Shown here: positions 36,481-47,821 of the stretch, in pieces
How the letters are laid out: every line of letters starts with the position of its first letter
Numbering within the stretch: position 1 is the stretch's first letter
NCBI GenBank assembly: GCA_000827265.1
Contig: KN834809.1
Coordinates: 159,312 to 223,311, forward strand
Length of the DNA stretch: 64,000 bases
From: Collybiopsis luxurians FD-317 M1
Lineage: Eukaryota > Basidiomycota > Agaricomycetes > Agaricales > Omphalotaceae
Reading direction: 5' to 3'
Translations under genes and position numbers: made by a program
The notes under the pieces: generated by a model
What the model saw: only the letters and a program-made list of their open reading frames with translations
Database searches by the model: none
What the model was told of the DNA's origin: nothing

Positions 36481-37915
36481 TCCACTTCTTTGCTGTTTCT
36501 TCATCAATATCAAATGTGAACTCCAAGATACCAGGATGTGATAAAGCTATTCCAACACTCCATATGCTTGGTACTTTGTGGCACGGCAGTGGTTTTTTCT
36601 CCGATGGCACAACCAATTCAATATCTGGAGAAATATCATGTTGTGGCAAATGACCATTGATTTTTTTGTCTTGTGGAGATGATACAATCATATCATGCCT
36701 GCCATTCATCTGCACTTCCATGGAAGAGGCCTTGGGCCCTTCCAGATGGACAGCACTTTCTGAATGCGCAGAGGTCATGAGTGTAGGAAGAGGGAGGGAA
36801 GTGGAGCGATTTGAGTCGTGCAAGTCAGCAAATACTTCGGAGGGGTTGGAAGATAAAGGTGCTGTAGAGGGGCGTGCAACTGACGGATTAGAATGGGGTT
36901 CGGACTGCAGGTTACGGCGGTGAAGAAATGACTCCGTATTACCCAATGACTCAGAATTGGATTCCGGATGATTTCTATGCTTTACAAGCGAGGTGTTGAG
37001 GTTTGAGAATGAGTGAGGTGATAGTACGCTCCTGGAAAAATCTCGTTGGGGTGATACTGGTGTAGATGATTCTGACATCCAATTGGGTGAATACCGAGCG
37101 CCAGCATCTAATCGTCTACGTTTTGACGGGTTCTGAGCATCATCCCTATTCCCGAATACATCGCTGCTTGATCGCGCTGTTCCATTGACTCGGAACAAGG
37201 AGGTGTCAGTTATCAACGTTGGTGAGTCGGACCGGCGTAGGAGTTGTGAAGAGGTCGTTCGAGAGGCATCTAAAACATTATCGAGCATCAAGCTAGAATC
37301 GCGAACAGAAGAGGTACGAAGCTGCTTTCGAACATCAAGCATCTGGTCTGTTATCGACTGACAAGCTTCATCGGTAAGGACATTCTGTAGCACATCACGA
37401 ACGACATCCGAAGAGTCTTCCTTCGTATTCCCTTCCCGAAGAGCGATATTCCTCATTAGGAGGGGAAGGACTACATCCCGAACCGTGTCCGCCGATAGCG
37501 ATTTCAAGCGAGAGGCACCGAAGTCGTGTTCGGAAACAGCATGTTGATTGAATGTCGGCGGTATTTCAGGATGCTGTGGGGATTTCGGACGCTCCGAGAC
37601 TTTCTCTGTGGCAGGATCTATGGAAGACGAAGGAACGGGATGCGGAGCGGCGGGGATTTGGTCGCGTTTTTCAGAAGGGGAAGTAGCGGTGGGAGAGCAC
37701 GAAATCAGGACATCATTGTTGGAAGCCTAATGACAGTGAGAGTTCAGACAAACTCATGGCCAACCTCATTACAAACTTGCCTCGGTGATTTCATGATGCT
37801 GTCGACTTTCAGTCCACGGTGATTCCGAGATACCATTGCAATTGAATGTCGAGTAATTACTGGTGGCGAAAGGATCCACAGCGGGATTCTCTTCAAGGGC
37901 AGTAAAATCTGCCAT
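36422..37915 (-). CDS. Unknown disordered protein with repeat-derived C-terminus
   Basis: Exons 37781..37915 and 36422..37726, 479 aa, joined by a GC-AG intron (37727..37780, gcaagt...ttag) in phase 0. The N-terminus begins MADFTALEENPAVDPFATSN; a helical stretch follows (DTVRDVVLPLLMRNIALREG), then long Ser-rich disorder with a basic cluster (NPSKRRRLDAG). From about codon 380 the DNA becomes CpG-poor and the sequence (VPSEKKPLPCHKVPSIW, ILEFTFDIDEETAKKWN) looks like a different, repeat-borne protein. The native C-terminus is probably lost or replaced. Function unknown. It is divergent from the hydratase at 38078, with 162 bp between starts. Confidence 0.55.
37727..37780 (-). other. GC-AG intron
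   Basis: 54 nt, donor GAG|gcaagt, acceptor cattag. Removing it joins two open frames in phase 0; no GT donor is available nearby. Confidence 0.75.
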
Positions 37916-38077
37916 ATTTCGAGTACTAGCAAGAAGGGAAGACTACCAAGAACATCAAGGATCAAGAAAGAAAGATATTTGGCACCTGTTGAATGACGAC
38001 GGAGATCACGCCGGTTCCGGCTCTGACTTACCGGATCCCCGTATTTAAACAGTCGTACCCTCACGTTCACAATTACT

Positions 38078-39310
38078 ATGGCTCCCTTGGACTACGACGC
38101 TCTCGGATTCAAGGCAATCCTTGCTAAGCTAGATAGTGGCATTCTTATCATCACAATAAATAGAGCCAAGCAGTAAGTGCAAGGTTCAAGATTCACTATT
38201 TGTCGCTGTACACTGGTTTGCAGGAGAAATAGCTTCGGTGACACCCTTCCAGAAGAGCTCATTCAAGTCTTTGGCCTTGCTGACAGAGACGATCGTGTCC
38301 GGGTTGTTATTCTGACTGCTGAACATACCGCGCCAGCATATTGCTCGGGGGTGAGGGTTTCACTCAACTTTTCGCGTCCAAGGTCTCCAATGAAGATTGT
38401 TTAGGCAGATATATCCAAAGGGTGGTCAGCGTTATTCAAGCCGGAAGAAACAGCTGAAGGGGAAACAGGCAGGCTTTTTTTTTCCTGCGAGAACGCGTCA
38501 CTGAGTTCTCGCTCAGCGCACAGAGACACCGGAGGCCAGGTGACATTGGCTATATACAGTTGCCGAAAGATAACTATCGCTGCGGTCAATGGTCATGCGG
38601 TTAGTCGAACTTGATTACAACAGATTAATGATTTCGCTTAAGGTCTATTCGCGCAGGTTGGAGTCGGTATGACTGCTCTGCAGCTTCCCTTCGATCTTAG
38701 ATTCGTCTGGGAAGGTGCCAAACTGGCTTTTCCTTTCGTACGTCGAGGTATCACTCCTGAAGGTACATTTTACTCTTTTGTCCTGCCGAATAACTTTTAG
38801 CTGATACACTTTATCTCCCAGCGGCAAGCAGCTATCTACTTCCTCGCTTACTCGGTCACTCACGCTCCAACGCACTTCTTCTTACCGGGGCTACTCTATC
38901 ACCAACTTCGCCTCTTATTTCCAGCCTCTACTATGAAATTATCCCGAAACGAGAAGATGTTTTACCAGCCGCTCTTACTCTAGCCAAAGACCTCGCTGTC
39001 AATACGTCGCAACTCTCGGTCTCTTATACCAAAGGTCTCTTGCAGCATCCCGGTGATTCGATCGAAGAAAATCATCTTCTAGATTCGAGGTCTATCAAAC
39101 TTCTTGGCTCAGGCAGAGACGCTGCCGAAGGTGCCCTGGCGTTCAAAGAGCGAAGATTTCCCAAGTTCCCTGACACTCTGGCGGAGAATTCGTCCCCTTG
39201 GTATCCTTGGGTACGCAACCTTCCTCTTGATCTGACAACTGAAGGAGAGCTCATATCTTCTTGGACAGTGGAAAACCATGGACGTCAAACATCGAAAGGC
39301 GAAGCTCTGA
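38078..39310 (+). CDS. Peroxisomal enoyl-CoA hydratase/isomerase, paralog 3
   Basis: Exons 38078..38172, 38224..38350, 38405..38468, 38517..38599, 38657..38762, 38822..39210 and 39269..39310, 301 aa. Exon lengths (95, 127, 64, 83, 106, 389, 42) equal those of both other copies. It shows YCSG-ADISKGW, AAVNGHAVGVGMTALQLPF, FPFVRRGITPEA with the proposed catalytic Glu, and ends RKAKL, a PTS1 variant. The intron 38469..38516 is GC-AG; if retained, 16 extra codons stay in frame (317 aa), so retention would not truncate it, but the conserved exon lengths argue for splicing. It is clearly diverged in sequence from the 5- and 23-kb copies and is probably the ancestral locus. Confidence 0.88.
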
Positions 39311-39674
39311 TATATGATTCAAATTTTGTGTATTTGCTGCAGATGTATCATATACTTTCTAGTTCAATCATGCATTCAGTTTCGCTTTACATTGCGCTCG
39401 TAGTCCGATTTTTCTGCTCTCGTTTGAACTAAGGCGAGCTTTCAAGCGTTATTCGTGAACTATAAGCTGATTACATTGTTAGTGTTCACCTAAGATACTC
39501 GTTCTCCTTCAAACAATAGCTTGGAGAAGTCCTTATTATTTTGACGCCGTCGAATCTTGCATAAGAATTCCAAGGGCCACTCGCCATAACGATAACAATG
39601 TCGGATTTTTTCCTATTTTGGAAATGGGTGGTCCACACATGATGGCGATTGTCCACAATGCTTCACTCTTAAGG

Positions 39675-39681
39675 TATAAAA
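39675..39681 (+). promoter_or_regulatory. TATA box of Cys-motif gene 2
   Basis: TATAAAA, about 150 bp upstream of the ATG at 39830. Confidence 0.5.
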
Positions 39682-39829
39682 TCCCTGCGTTTAAGACCGT
39701 TATCCTCCAGCTCTTTCTACTAACCCACACCATCCTTTACTTCGATTGTTTGCAAGCGCGAGCGCTATACTCCGTCTTTCTTTAAATCTCTTTGTAAACC
39801 TCTTTGCCGCCACTTCTCAATTGATCACC

Positions 39830-40507
39830 ATGTTCACCTGTACGTTTTCATTGCCACTCGTTCACTCTAATAGACTGACCATCGATTTTCTTGTAGTCGG
39901 CAAACGCAAACCCAAAATTCCCACTGTCTGGCCGTCACTCCATCACAAGTGCAACGTCAGGAAATGTACCTTCCCAAACACGCCCCAATCTGTCCCTGGA
40001 AAGTACAAGTGTCGTGGTTGCGAGAAGGGCACCTACTCTGTGTCCCAGGCGCAAGCCCAACAGGCTAGTATGAAAGGCTTCTACGTTCCTGGCTGTTCCC
40101 ATCCTTTGAACCCACGAGCCCAGCTGTTGGACCTTAACCAGCTGTTAGACCGTAACCAAGGGTTTCCTGATTACTTTCAAGCAGACACTTTTCAGCGGCC
40201 GCAGGTGTCTCGCGCAAAGATGGCGCCCAACCCTCAGCACACGCCTGTCCCTTCGAGAGACTTTCAGGTTTCTAATGGCTACGCACACGCTCCAGACGTT
40301 TATCATCGCGATGGCTTCTACGACAGAGCTCCTCCCGCGAAGAATGCCTACAACCGCGGTCTTCGACCGAATGCCAGGCAGCAGATGTATCCACCTTCTG
40401 CCACTGGTACATCCCAGTCTTCGGAACCCTGCTCGCGTTTTTCAGTGTCCACTGTTGAAGAGACCAAACCCCGTTCTAAACGCAGGAGATATATCATGAA
40501 TGCATGA
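39830..40507 (+). CDS. Cys-motif protein 2, unknown function (paralog of 25059-26065)
   Basis: Exons 39830..39839 and 39897..40507, 206 aa, with a 10-nt first exon and 57-nt intron. It shares with the 25-kb gene the tiny first exon, the intron position and the motif WPSLHHKC-x4-KC-x5-PQSVPG-x2-KC-x2-CEKGTY. The remainder is Gln/Pro/Tyr-rich and disordered, ending in a basic cluster (KPRSKRRRYIMNA) that could be a nuclear signal. The four Cys suggest a small zinc-binding module. Function unknown. Confidence 0.75.
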   Translation: MFTCTFSLPLVHSNRLTIDFLVVGKRKPKIPTVWPSLHHKCNVRKCTFPNTPQSVPGKYKCRGCEKGTYSVSQAQAQQASMKGFYVPGCSHPLNPRAQLLDLNQLLDRNQGFPDYFQADTFQRPQVSRAKMAPNPQHTPVPSRDFQVSNGYAHAPDVYHRDGFYDRAPPAKNAYNRGLRPNARQQMYPPSATGTSQSSEPCSRFSVSTVEETKPRSKRRRYIMNA

Positions 40508-40652
40508 AGGAAAGAATGGTTTACACCGGCAGTTCTGTAATTGATTGTTGTACACATTAAATTGTATTTTACGCGTCGATTATGTTTCGTTTGGCTGCGC
40601 CTACCCAACATATTTCCGCTTGCGAATTTGCAGTACATGGGAACATGGAGTT

Positions 40653-41693
40653 TTACAATCGCGTAATAACATCTCTTATCCCTTTCCAGCGATGTCCTGG
40701 CCAAAGCTTGTTGGCGCTGCCGGCAGCCTCCTCTCCTTCACCTTCACGTCCAAGCTCAAAGTTCCATCCGGTACTCCCAGCTCCGGATTCGAAGACCCTA
40801 GACAGCATAGACCGGATTTCTGAATCAGGACCCGGAATGGCCTCGACGTAGGCAATTTCTTTTTTGTACCATTTTGCAATATCCTGTAAGGAGGCCCGGT
40901 CACCTTGAAGGCGGAATATCCTATTCGAAAGTGAACTGAGGCTCAGTGAGGTTAGAGCATATGCAACGAAACCTAATGGTATGAGAACTGTCAAGCTCCG
41001 TATCGCTACAAATTGAAAGAAGATTTCACCTCCAATGTCTTCTTCGAATGTGAACGACACCGGACTGTGGCCTTTACCAATGATATTAATCTTGTTGTTT
41101 ACGCGGAAGCCAGTTACAGAGTATATTGCGCGGTTAATGAAGCCTCCGGTCTGGCGTGATACCCACTGAGTTCACTCCATAACCTTTACGATCAAGAACT
41201 TACATAGACTCTTGCCCAAGACAACCCAATCGAATCAACATACTCTAGTTGAGGTTCGCTTTCATCAGATCCTCCGTGAAATAAGCGAGGGGAAAGGCTT
41301 ACTCGCAACTTCGTCTTTTTCCTGGAAAGGCGGGTACTCGTCTGGTGCCCCATCAGTCGGAGAGCCAAATTCCGAAAGGACAAAAAGTTTCACTCCCGCC
41401 TTCTTGGCCGCGTCCGCCATCTGCCTCTGGGTCTGTACTGCTCCAGCCGCTACTGTCGACACAACCGCATCAATCTTGTACTGGAAGAATATATCCGCGA
41501 TGGTGTCAATGTCGCTATAATTATCCACTTTAACAACCTTCACCCGTGGAGGGAACTTCTTCCGGTCTGGGTTCCGAGAAAGAACGACAAGAGTCGATGA
41601 GTCTGGGGCTTGAGCAAGAAAAGCTGATAATATGATGGATCCGATGTATCCAGTTCCAATGAAGGCAAAAGAGGTGAGATTACGAGTAGACAT
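40653..41693 (-). CDS. NmrA-like / isoflavone-reductase-like NAD(P)-binding protein
   Basis: Exons 41303..41693, 41204..41244 and 40653..41150, 309 aa, the usual family length. An N-terminal Rossmann fold is shown by FIGTGYIGSIILSAFL, followed by the basic/polar strand end VVLSRNPDRKKF that favours NADP. VDAVVSTVAAGAVQTQ and LFVLSEFGSPTDG are the family's conserved strands. GGFINRAIYSV and the DIGGEIFF segment belong to the substrate domain. Likely an oxidoreductase or redox sensor; substrate unknown. It is divergent from the dioxygenase at 42110, with 416 bp between starts. Confidence 0.82.
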
Positions 41694-42109
41694 GGAGTTT
41701 GGAGCTCTTATTCTGATGCAGATTCATGCGCCGTCCTCTCAGAAACTTGCTTCGAGCAGCTCCGATGCACCACCTCAGTGCTGAGCGTGGTAAGTGAATA
41801 AATTCTACACTTGTGCCGTCTTCAGCTAACGGAATTCTCCTTTGAAACGTTTGTCATACTACAGGCGGATACTATGAGAATTGGCAGCTAGTAGTAACTG
41901 GCAGGCAACTTCGTATATGGTATCACCTGATTACCTTTCGCCATTGCAGTTTCCAGTTGCGTAGATATTCTTCAATTGCGCCATCTGACTTGGGTATGGA
42001 GCTTTCATTGGCCCTTCCTGCGCTTGTGAGATTCCTTCACGCAAAAATCACGACTTCCTGAACTCGATGGCATATATATAATTACGTGGGTGCTTCCGGC
42101 TGACACACG
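41694..42109. promoter_or_regulatory. Shared divergent promoter, NmrA-like / TauD-like
   Basis: 416 bp between two divergent start codons, with a TATA-like CATATATATAAT at 42071-42082 facing the dioxygenase. Co-regulation is an inference. Confidence 0.5.
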
Positions 42110-43908
42110 ATGGCTCCAGTTGCAACCAACGATAAACCCGCTCCTACGCATGATGTGCAGTCACTGAAGAAAGAGGAGGATGCACAAGTATTCAATCCTT
42201 TCTATTCTCCCTCGATTGGAGACGATGGAGACGATACCTATGTCCATGCTCAATACAAGGTCAGGATCACATTCGACCTCCTCCCGATCTGAATATTAAC
42301 CCAGATACGGGACAGCCTTTCTTCCCCAAGTTGTCATGGCCTCCTCTAGAGGAAGTCAAGGTTACCGAAAGAGGTCTATTTGCCGATCCCGAGAAGAAAA
42401 GTCTTTTGGGTGCCGCTACGAAAGTCAAGCATTACACGCCCACGATCGGTACTGAGATCTTGGGAATTGATCTTCGCCAGCTATCGGACTCTCAGAAAGA
42501 TGAATTGTATGTACTTGACTAGTGATCATCTCAATTCTTCGCTTGCTAACCAGATCGCAGAGCCCTGCTCGTTGGCGAACGAGGAGTAGTCTGTACGAGG
42601 TTATTCTTGAAATCTGTATTACGCATCCTCATCATCGATGCACAGTCTTCCGTGATCAGGAGATTACTATCGAAGAACAGCTCAATCTGGCTCGATATTT
42701 TGGCCCGCTTCACAAGCACGCGACTACGCCCATTCCCAAGAATGGATTGGAAGAAGTTCACGGTAAGGGGCAAAGCTCGTGCCTGACGGTTACATCTTCT
42801 GACTTTTTGCCTTCAAAGTTGTCTATAACGATTCCTCCCGCCGGCCAGATCCCTCATCTTTCTCCAAGCTGGAATTATGGCATTCTGACGTTCGTTCATC
42901 TATTACAATTGGTGTCTTGTTCCTTGACTGATGCTCCCTTCCCTATAACAGGTGACATATGAAGTTCAACCGCCTAGTGTCACTTCCCTTAAAGTGATTA
43001 CCGGTCCTGAATATGGTTCGTGATGTGCTGTCTGGCGACTTTGAAACGCTGAATGTCTAAGTCACTTATGCATGTAGGTGGAGATACACTTTGGGCTTCA
43101 GGGTATATCTTTGCCAATCTCGCTTGTGCTGTCGAAAATTGATCTAATTCATACTCAGATACGCGCTCTACTCTGGCTTGAGCCCCGGCTTCCAGAAGTA
43201 TCTCGAGGGTTTGAAAGCTGTGCACAGTGCTGTCGCTCAAGCGGATGGTGCTCGAGCTGCTGGTCTTCATGTTCGTCGAGAAGCAATTGAGACTGTACAC
43301 CCTCTGGTTAGGGTTCATCCGGCAACTGGCTGGAAGAGCGTATACGTCAACCCAGGTATGGTCACTTCGTTCTATTAGCCCTTAACGACCTTTGACTGTT
43401 CGAAAACAGGCTTCACACGCCGCATTGTTGGGGTGCCAAAAGGTGAGCTTGTACCAATAAGTTCTTCTGATGTCATGTGCAGGATACTTAGGCTTTTTCT
43501 CGTGCAGCTGAATCGGATGCCATTCTGAGCTTCTTATTCCATCAAATCGCAGAAAACGTAGACAACCAAGCTCGCTTCCATTGGGAACCAAATTCGATCG
43601 CCTTCTGGGATAACCGGGTGCGTCCATTTTTAACCTTACAGGCGCATGCGTATGGCTCGTTTCTCAAACTCATTTTGTCTTGTCCGCAGGTGGTGGTACA
43701 CACGGCGACTTTTGACTTTTGGCCCGCAACACGCCACGCTCTACGGGCTACTCCTCACGGGGAAAAGCCGACCTCTGTTGAGGACTGGGAGCGACAGACG
43801 GGAAAGGTGGCGAAAGATAGGCAGTTGGAAATCTGGAAACAACAAGGGCTCGACGCTCAGATCAGTGGCAAACCTTACACCTCCAAAGCCAGGGGATATA
43901 ATGATTGA
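42110..43908 (+). CDS. TauD/TfdA-family 2-oxoglutarate dioxygenase
   Basis: Eleven exons: 42110..42259, 42316..42506, 42561..42592, 42646..42762, 42819..42889, 42952..43015, 43078..43102, 43159..43355, 43410..43442, 43508..43617 and 43690..43908, 402 aa. It is an Fe(II)/2-oxoglutarate dioxygenase of the fungal sulfonate/alpha-ketoglutarate group, used to release sulfite from sulfonates or for related oxidations. Motifs are GERGVVFFRDQ, YFGPLHKHAT, the iron ligands His185-x-Asp187 in LWHSD, GGDTLWASGYALY, WKSVYVNPGFTRRIVG, and the distal His334 in VVVHTATFD followed by the Arg-rich 2OG-binding stretch TRHALRATPHG. All expected catalytic residues are present. Confidence 0.88.
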
Positions 43909-45296
43909 TTGTCTCGAAATGTGTATTTTGGAGAAACTTGTACCTTATAATCTCACCAACTTTTCGCAGTCTATTGCACGGATGGATCTTGAAAATCTTT
44001 AAGCCCTAATTTCTATGTCAGAGATCATGCCATCCTCAAGATCGATGTGACGTCGACGTAATGATTCGGTCTGTGGGTAGTAATTGTAGTCATAGGACGT
44101 ACATTATCTCATTAAACTTACGGCCGTACTTTCCAAGCATTCATATTATTCCATATACTTCCTTTTAGAGTACTCAGTAAACGACGATAGTATCAAGATA
44201 AAATCAATTTATGATCAGCGTGCAACATCGACAGCTGGGATGATTGAACAACCGTAGATTATTCCTCTTTGGCTCAGTTGCGAGTTTCAGGCAGAGAAAT
44301 ACCGGTTATACATAAACAAGTACCACAAGGTCCCCGGGGCCACAAATTAAGTGCGCATTGGCAGCACGCGGGACTTGGCCAGTGCACTTTGACATTGGCA
44401 TTCACAAGCAATATTAAACCCATCATGCCAGTTACTGGTTACCAGCAAAACGATCTTGGTGTGATCGAAAACTTGAATGGGGCGCAAGGTTCATTGACAT
44501 TGTCAGACAGCGTCTCAAAGAGGAAGGTCGAACGAAAGTCCTCAATTCAATCCCCTCCCGCGAAACGTTCGTCAGATTTTGAATCGTTTAATGGCTCGAA
44601 CATTATCGCGAAAGTCAACCATCGCAGTGTTGCACTTTGCCAAGTCGCCAAGTTCTCCAGTCCTTTATTTGGAAGGGATGGATGCACAAGCAGATACTTT
44701 ATCCGAATGAATAAGGATCGGGATCGCTGAATGGCCAGTTGCCGAAGATACCGTCGGGATCCACTTCCGATTCACAGGTACCTGCCCAATTGCACGGATT
44801 ATCACAGAACGGATGCGGCGTGCAGGGAGCTGTTTTTACAGCCATTGCTTCAAAAGCAGTCATCCCACAGCTTACAAGTTGCAAGCGAAGGTTGTGCGGA
44901 CTCCATCGAGTGCGGGCCTCAGAGACGTCAAAGTTACGAACTTGTTCCTGCGTGCATTAAACGCTGGTGTACCTAATACCTAGAAAGTGCATAAGTAGGA
45001 TTAAAAAACTCTGGTAAGTAAATAAGGAGCAGAACCATAGTAATCACCGGACCTAGCAAAGAATAGCGCTATAGGCAGGACAAGAATCAGGGTACAGCGT
45101 GAGATGCAGATGACAATGACAATGGCATGAAGGTGATGATGAGAAACGGAGCAGTGGCAGAGGAGAATATGCTAACAATGAAAAATGCATTGTACAAGAA
45201 ATATTCGAAGCGATGAGAATCAGAAAAGACAAAAAAGTCAAACTACAGAGGCAGTCATCTCCGAGCGAACAATCCGTAGCCCTACAGCCTTGGATG
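43909..45296. other. Intergenic, only doubtful short frames
   Basis: Frames at 44405-44730 (plus) and 44699-44960 (minus, containing PCTPHPFCDNPCNWAGTC) are open but lack a clear start, splice pattern or known relatives. The minus one is Cys-rich and could be an exon of a small gene. Otherwise 3' flanks. Confidence 0.35.
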
Positions 45297-47821
45297 TTAC
45301 CGATTAACTGAACGAATGAACGATTGACCCTGAAATTGTTCTGAAGGCGTGTACGTTCGTGCATTGGCTGCCCAAGGTGGAGGTGGAGGCATTGATCCAC
45401 CGGTTGTTGTTGTCGTAGTAGGGGGAGGCAGAATTGTGTGATGATGGGCTGGTAGCCGACTAGGATCCGAAGAGGAGGACGTAGCCGTAGAGGTCTGACC
45501 TTGAGCCTGGGCTTCTGCAGGCGATAACACCGAGACTTGGAACTGTCCTTGATGTGGTGCGGTATTCTCGTCAGTCTTGCCCAGCGAATGGCCTCCCCCG
45601 CTCTTCTCTAGTTCAGCCGCCTTAGCAGACGCCTTGAGCGTATCCATATCAATTTTCGGAAGCGCTTCGCCATTTGGAGGGTTTTGTTTAGACTGCTTGC
45701 GCACCAGCTTCGCGTAATCTATTCAAGCATAAGACATAAGTGTCAAAAAACGAAACGCTTCGGGAACAATTAGGACAGCGAAACCTACGCAAACCACATG
45801 CATTGCAAAGCGTTCTCGCACCGTCTGGACCTCGTCTCCATTCGGGAGTCTCTCTGATATTACAAGAATGGCACTTTCCGGGTGGCGTTGCCCGCTTGAG
45901 AACCAAATGCATTAATGATTTTGTTCGATATTGAAAGCAAGCAGGAAGCTCACACTTCGTTTACGGTACTTGCTTTTGGGTTGACCGGCCGCAGAAGCCG
46001 CCCCAGCAGTTGTCGTCGCTCTCTTGGAACGAATGAGCTCCATATCTTGCTCGGCGGTGGTTTGTTCCGATCCGCCAGACCCTGAAGGAGGCTATAATAT
46101 AGACAATTCAAAATTAGTTCGAGCCACCAGATGACTGTAAAATATCAATCCGTACCTCAGGATAATTGTTTGACGTATCGTCACCGGCGACTTGGCCATC
46201 TTGAGCCATATCTTCCCAAGGTCTTTTGGGCGGACGATGATCCTCAGGGGTTGTGGGCATGGCGCCTGGCGTGCTTTCATCCTTGAATCGTTCGGCACCA
46301 TCCGGGTCATCCAACCGACGAAGGAGGTCTAGAAGTTGCACTACTTCGTTGGCACGACGTGCCATTTCACTAACCTCTGTTATCGTCGGCTGAATATGAG
46401 GCATAGCGCTACTCAGGGTTGCTAGAATGAAATAAGTGAGCTGGACGCCTCTAGATTAATTCCGACCAACTCACAATAGCGGCTCGCAAAATCATATAAA
46501 ATAGAGCACAACTTCACGATCTATGATAACAAATAGTGTCAGGCAGAAGTAAAGGGAACGGTGGAAATAGAGTAGATACCTCTGACATTGTGTTCTCTCG
46601 TTCGGAAGGTTTAGCCGGATTAGCAGTATACGGGGTCCGAATCTCTACCTCAGGGGTAGGTACTATGGGCGTGGTCACAACTGGAGGTATGGCGCGAGAT
46701 AAGGAACTAGACTGGGAGTACATCGGATGTGAGTGAGGTGGGGGTTGCTGCTGGGTTGGGGGCGGCGGGGGAGGAGGATGAGAGTATGAATTATGATGTA
46801 CGGTAGTTAAAGACGCGGGAGCTGCTGTGGTAGGCGGCGGAGGCGGCGGTGCATGTTGCACTTGGTGGTGCTGTACTGGTTGTACGGGCTGATGATGCAG
46901 ATGCTCCCAGTGGGGCGGCTCTTGGGATACTGAAGGGGAAGGTGACGGATATGGGACGGTGGGAGGCTGGGAAGATGGCAGAGGTGCTTGGACTTGTTGT
47001 GGAGCGGGATGATAATTATGGGGTGGTGGTGGTCCTACGTGCTGAGGACTGGACCGAGCCATATACGGCTGCGGTTGTTGTGGTTGATACGTATATCCTG
47101 GGTGAGCCGGAGGCGCACTAGGCTGCTGCTGTATGTGAGCATGAGGAGAAGGGGGAAGAGGAGTATGGTTTATGGATGTAGGGGCAGCCAGGACCGGACT
47201 CATTTGATGGTAAGGACTGGGCGGCGGCATCGGAGGTTGATATGACTGATATTGGGGAGGATAAACAACCTGAACTTGTGTTAGATTTGTATCGGTAAAA
47301 CTCGAGGTATCTCATACATGATTTGGACGAGAATCACGAGACGCAACGATTGGCGAAGGACGACTTCTTTTGTCATCGTTACGAACAGCTGGTCCTATGC
47401 TGACTGAACCAGGTAATGGTGTCGTTTGAGCTGACAAGGGTAATCCAGGCGTGAGGTAACCGCCACTGTCATGTCTGGTTGGGTAATCGCTGCTTTTTGG
47501 TTCCAGGCCTGCAGAAAGCGGCGGAGTATGTTGTTGCTGTGGTGGGTGAGCTGGCGGCGTTGGCTGAACTGAACGACTCCACGATTGAGAGTGACTTCGA
47601 GAGCGATCCTGACCAGCAGACACGGAAATCTCAGTCATTGTCTGTGCCCCATTTCCCGAACTGTTCTGTGAGCCTTCCGTACGGGGTCTTTCAAAGGAGA
47701 ACTGCAAATCTTTAATTGAAGGAAGCCGCAAAGCGTCGTTCATGAGACCAGCTGGCGGAGGTGGTGGGGGAATGGAATACTGATGTTGTTGACGTGGAGC
47801 TGCATGGTGAGCAGCAGCCAT
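45297..47821 (-). CDS. GATA-type zinc finger transcription factor
   Basis: Exons 47318..47821, 46580..47269, 46475..46520, 46156..46421, 45954..46091, 45789..45894 and 45297..45718, 723 aa. One zinc finger at about residues 555-580, CHSC-x18-CNAC with [10 protein letters not shown] in the loop, followed by GLHYAKLVRK; this is the 18-residue-loop class (as in white-collar proteins) rather than the 17-residue class. Upstream there are a conserved start ([14 protein letters not shown]), a long Pro/Gln/His-rich region and a helical segment ([20 protein letters not shown]) that may mediate dimerisation. It is a nuclear DNA-binding regulator; its target pathway cannot be told. The last Cys pair and the finger tail are split by an intron. 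Confidence 0.88.

Noticed and set aside
44699..44960. Small Cys-rich secreted protein on the minus strand
   Set aside because: No in-frame ATG or signal peptide is visible upstream of the Cys-rich part; kept only as a doubtful frame.
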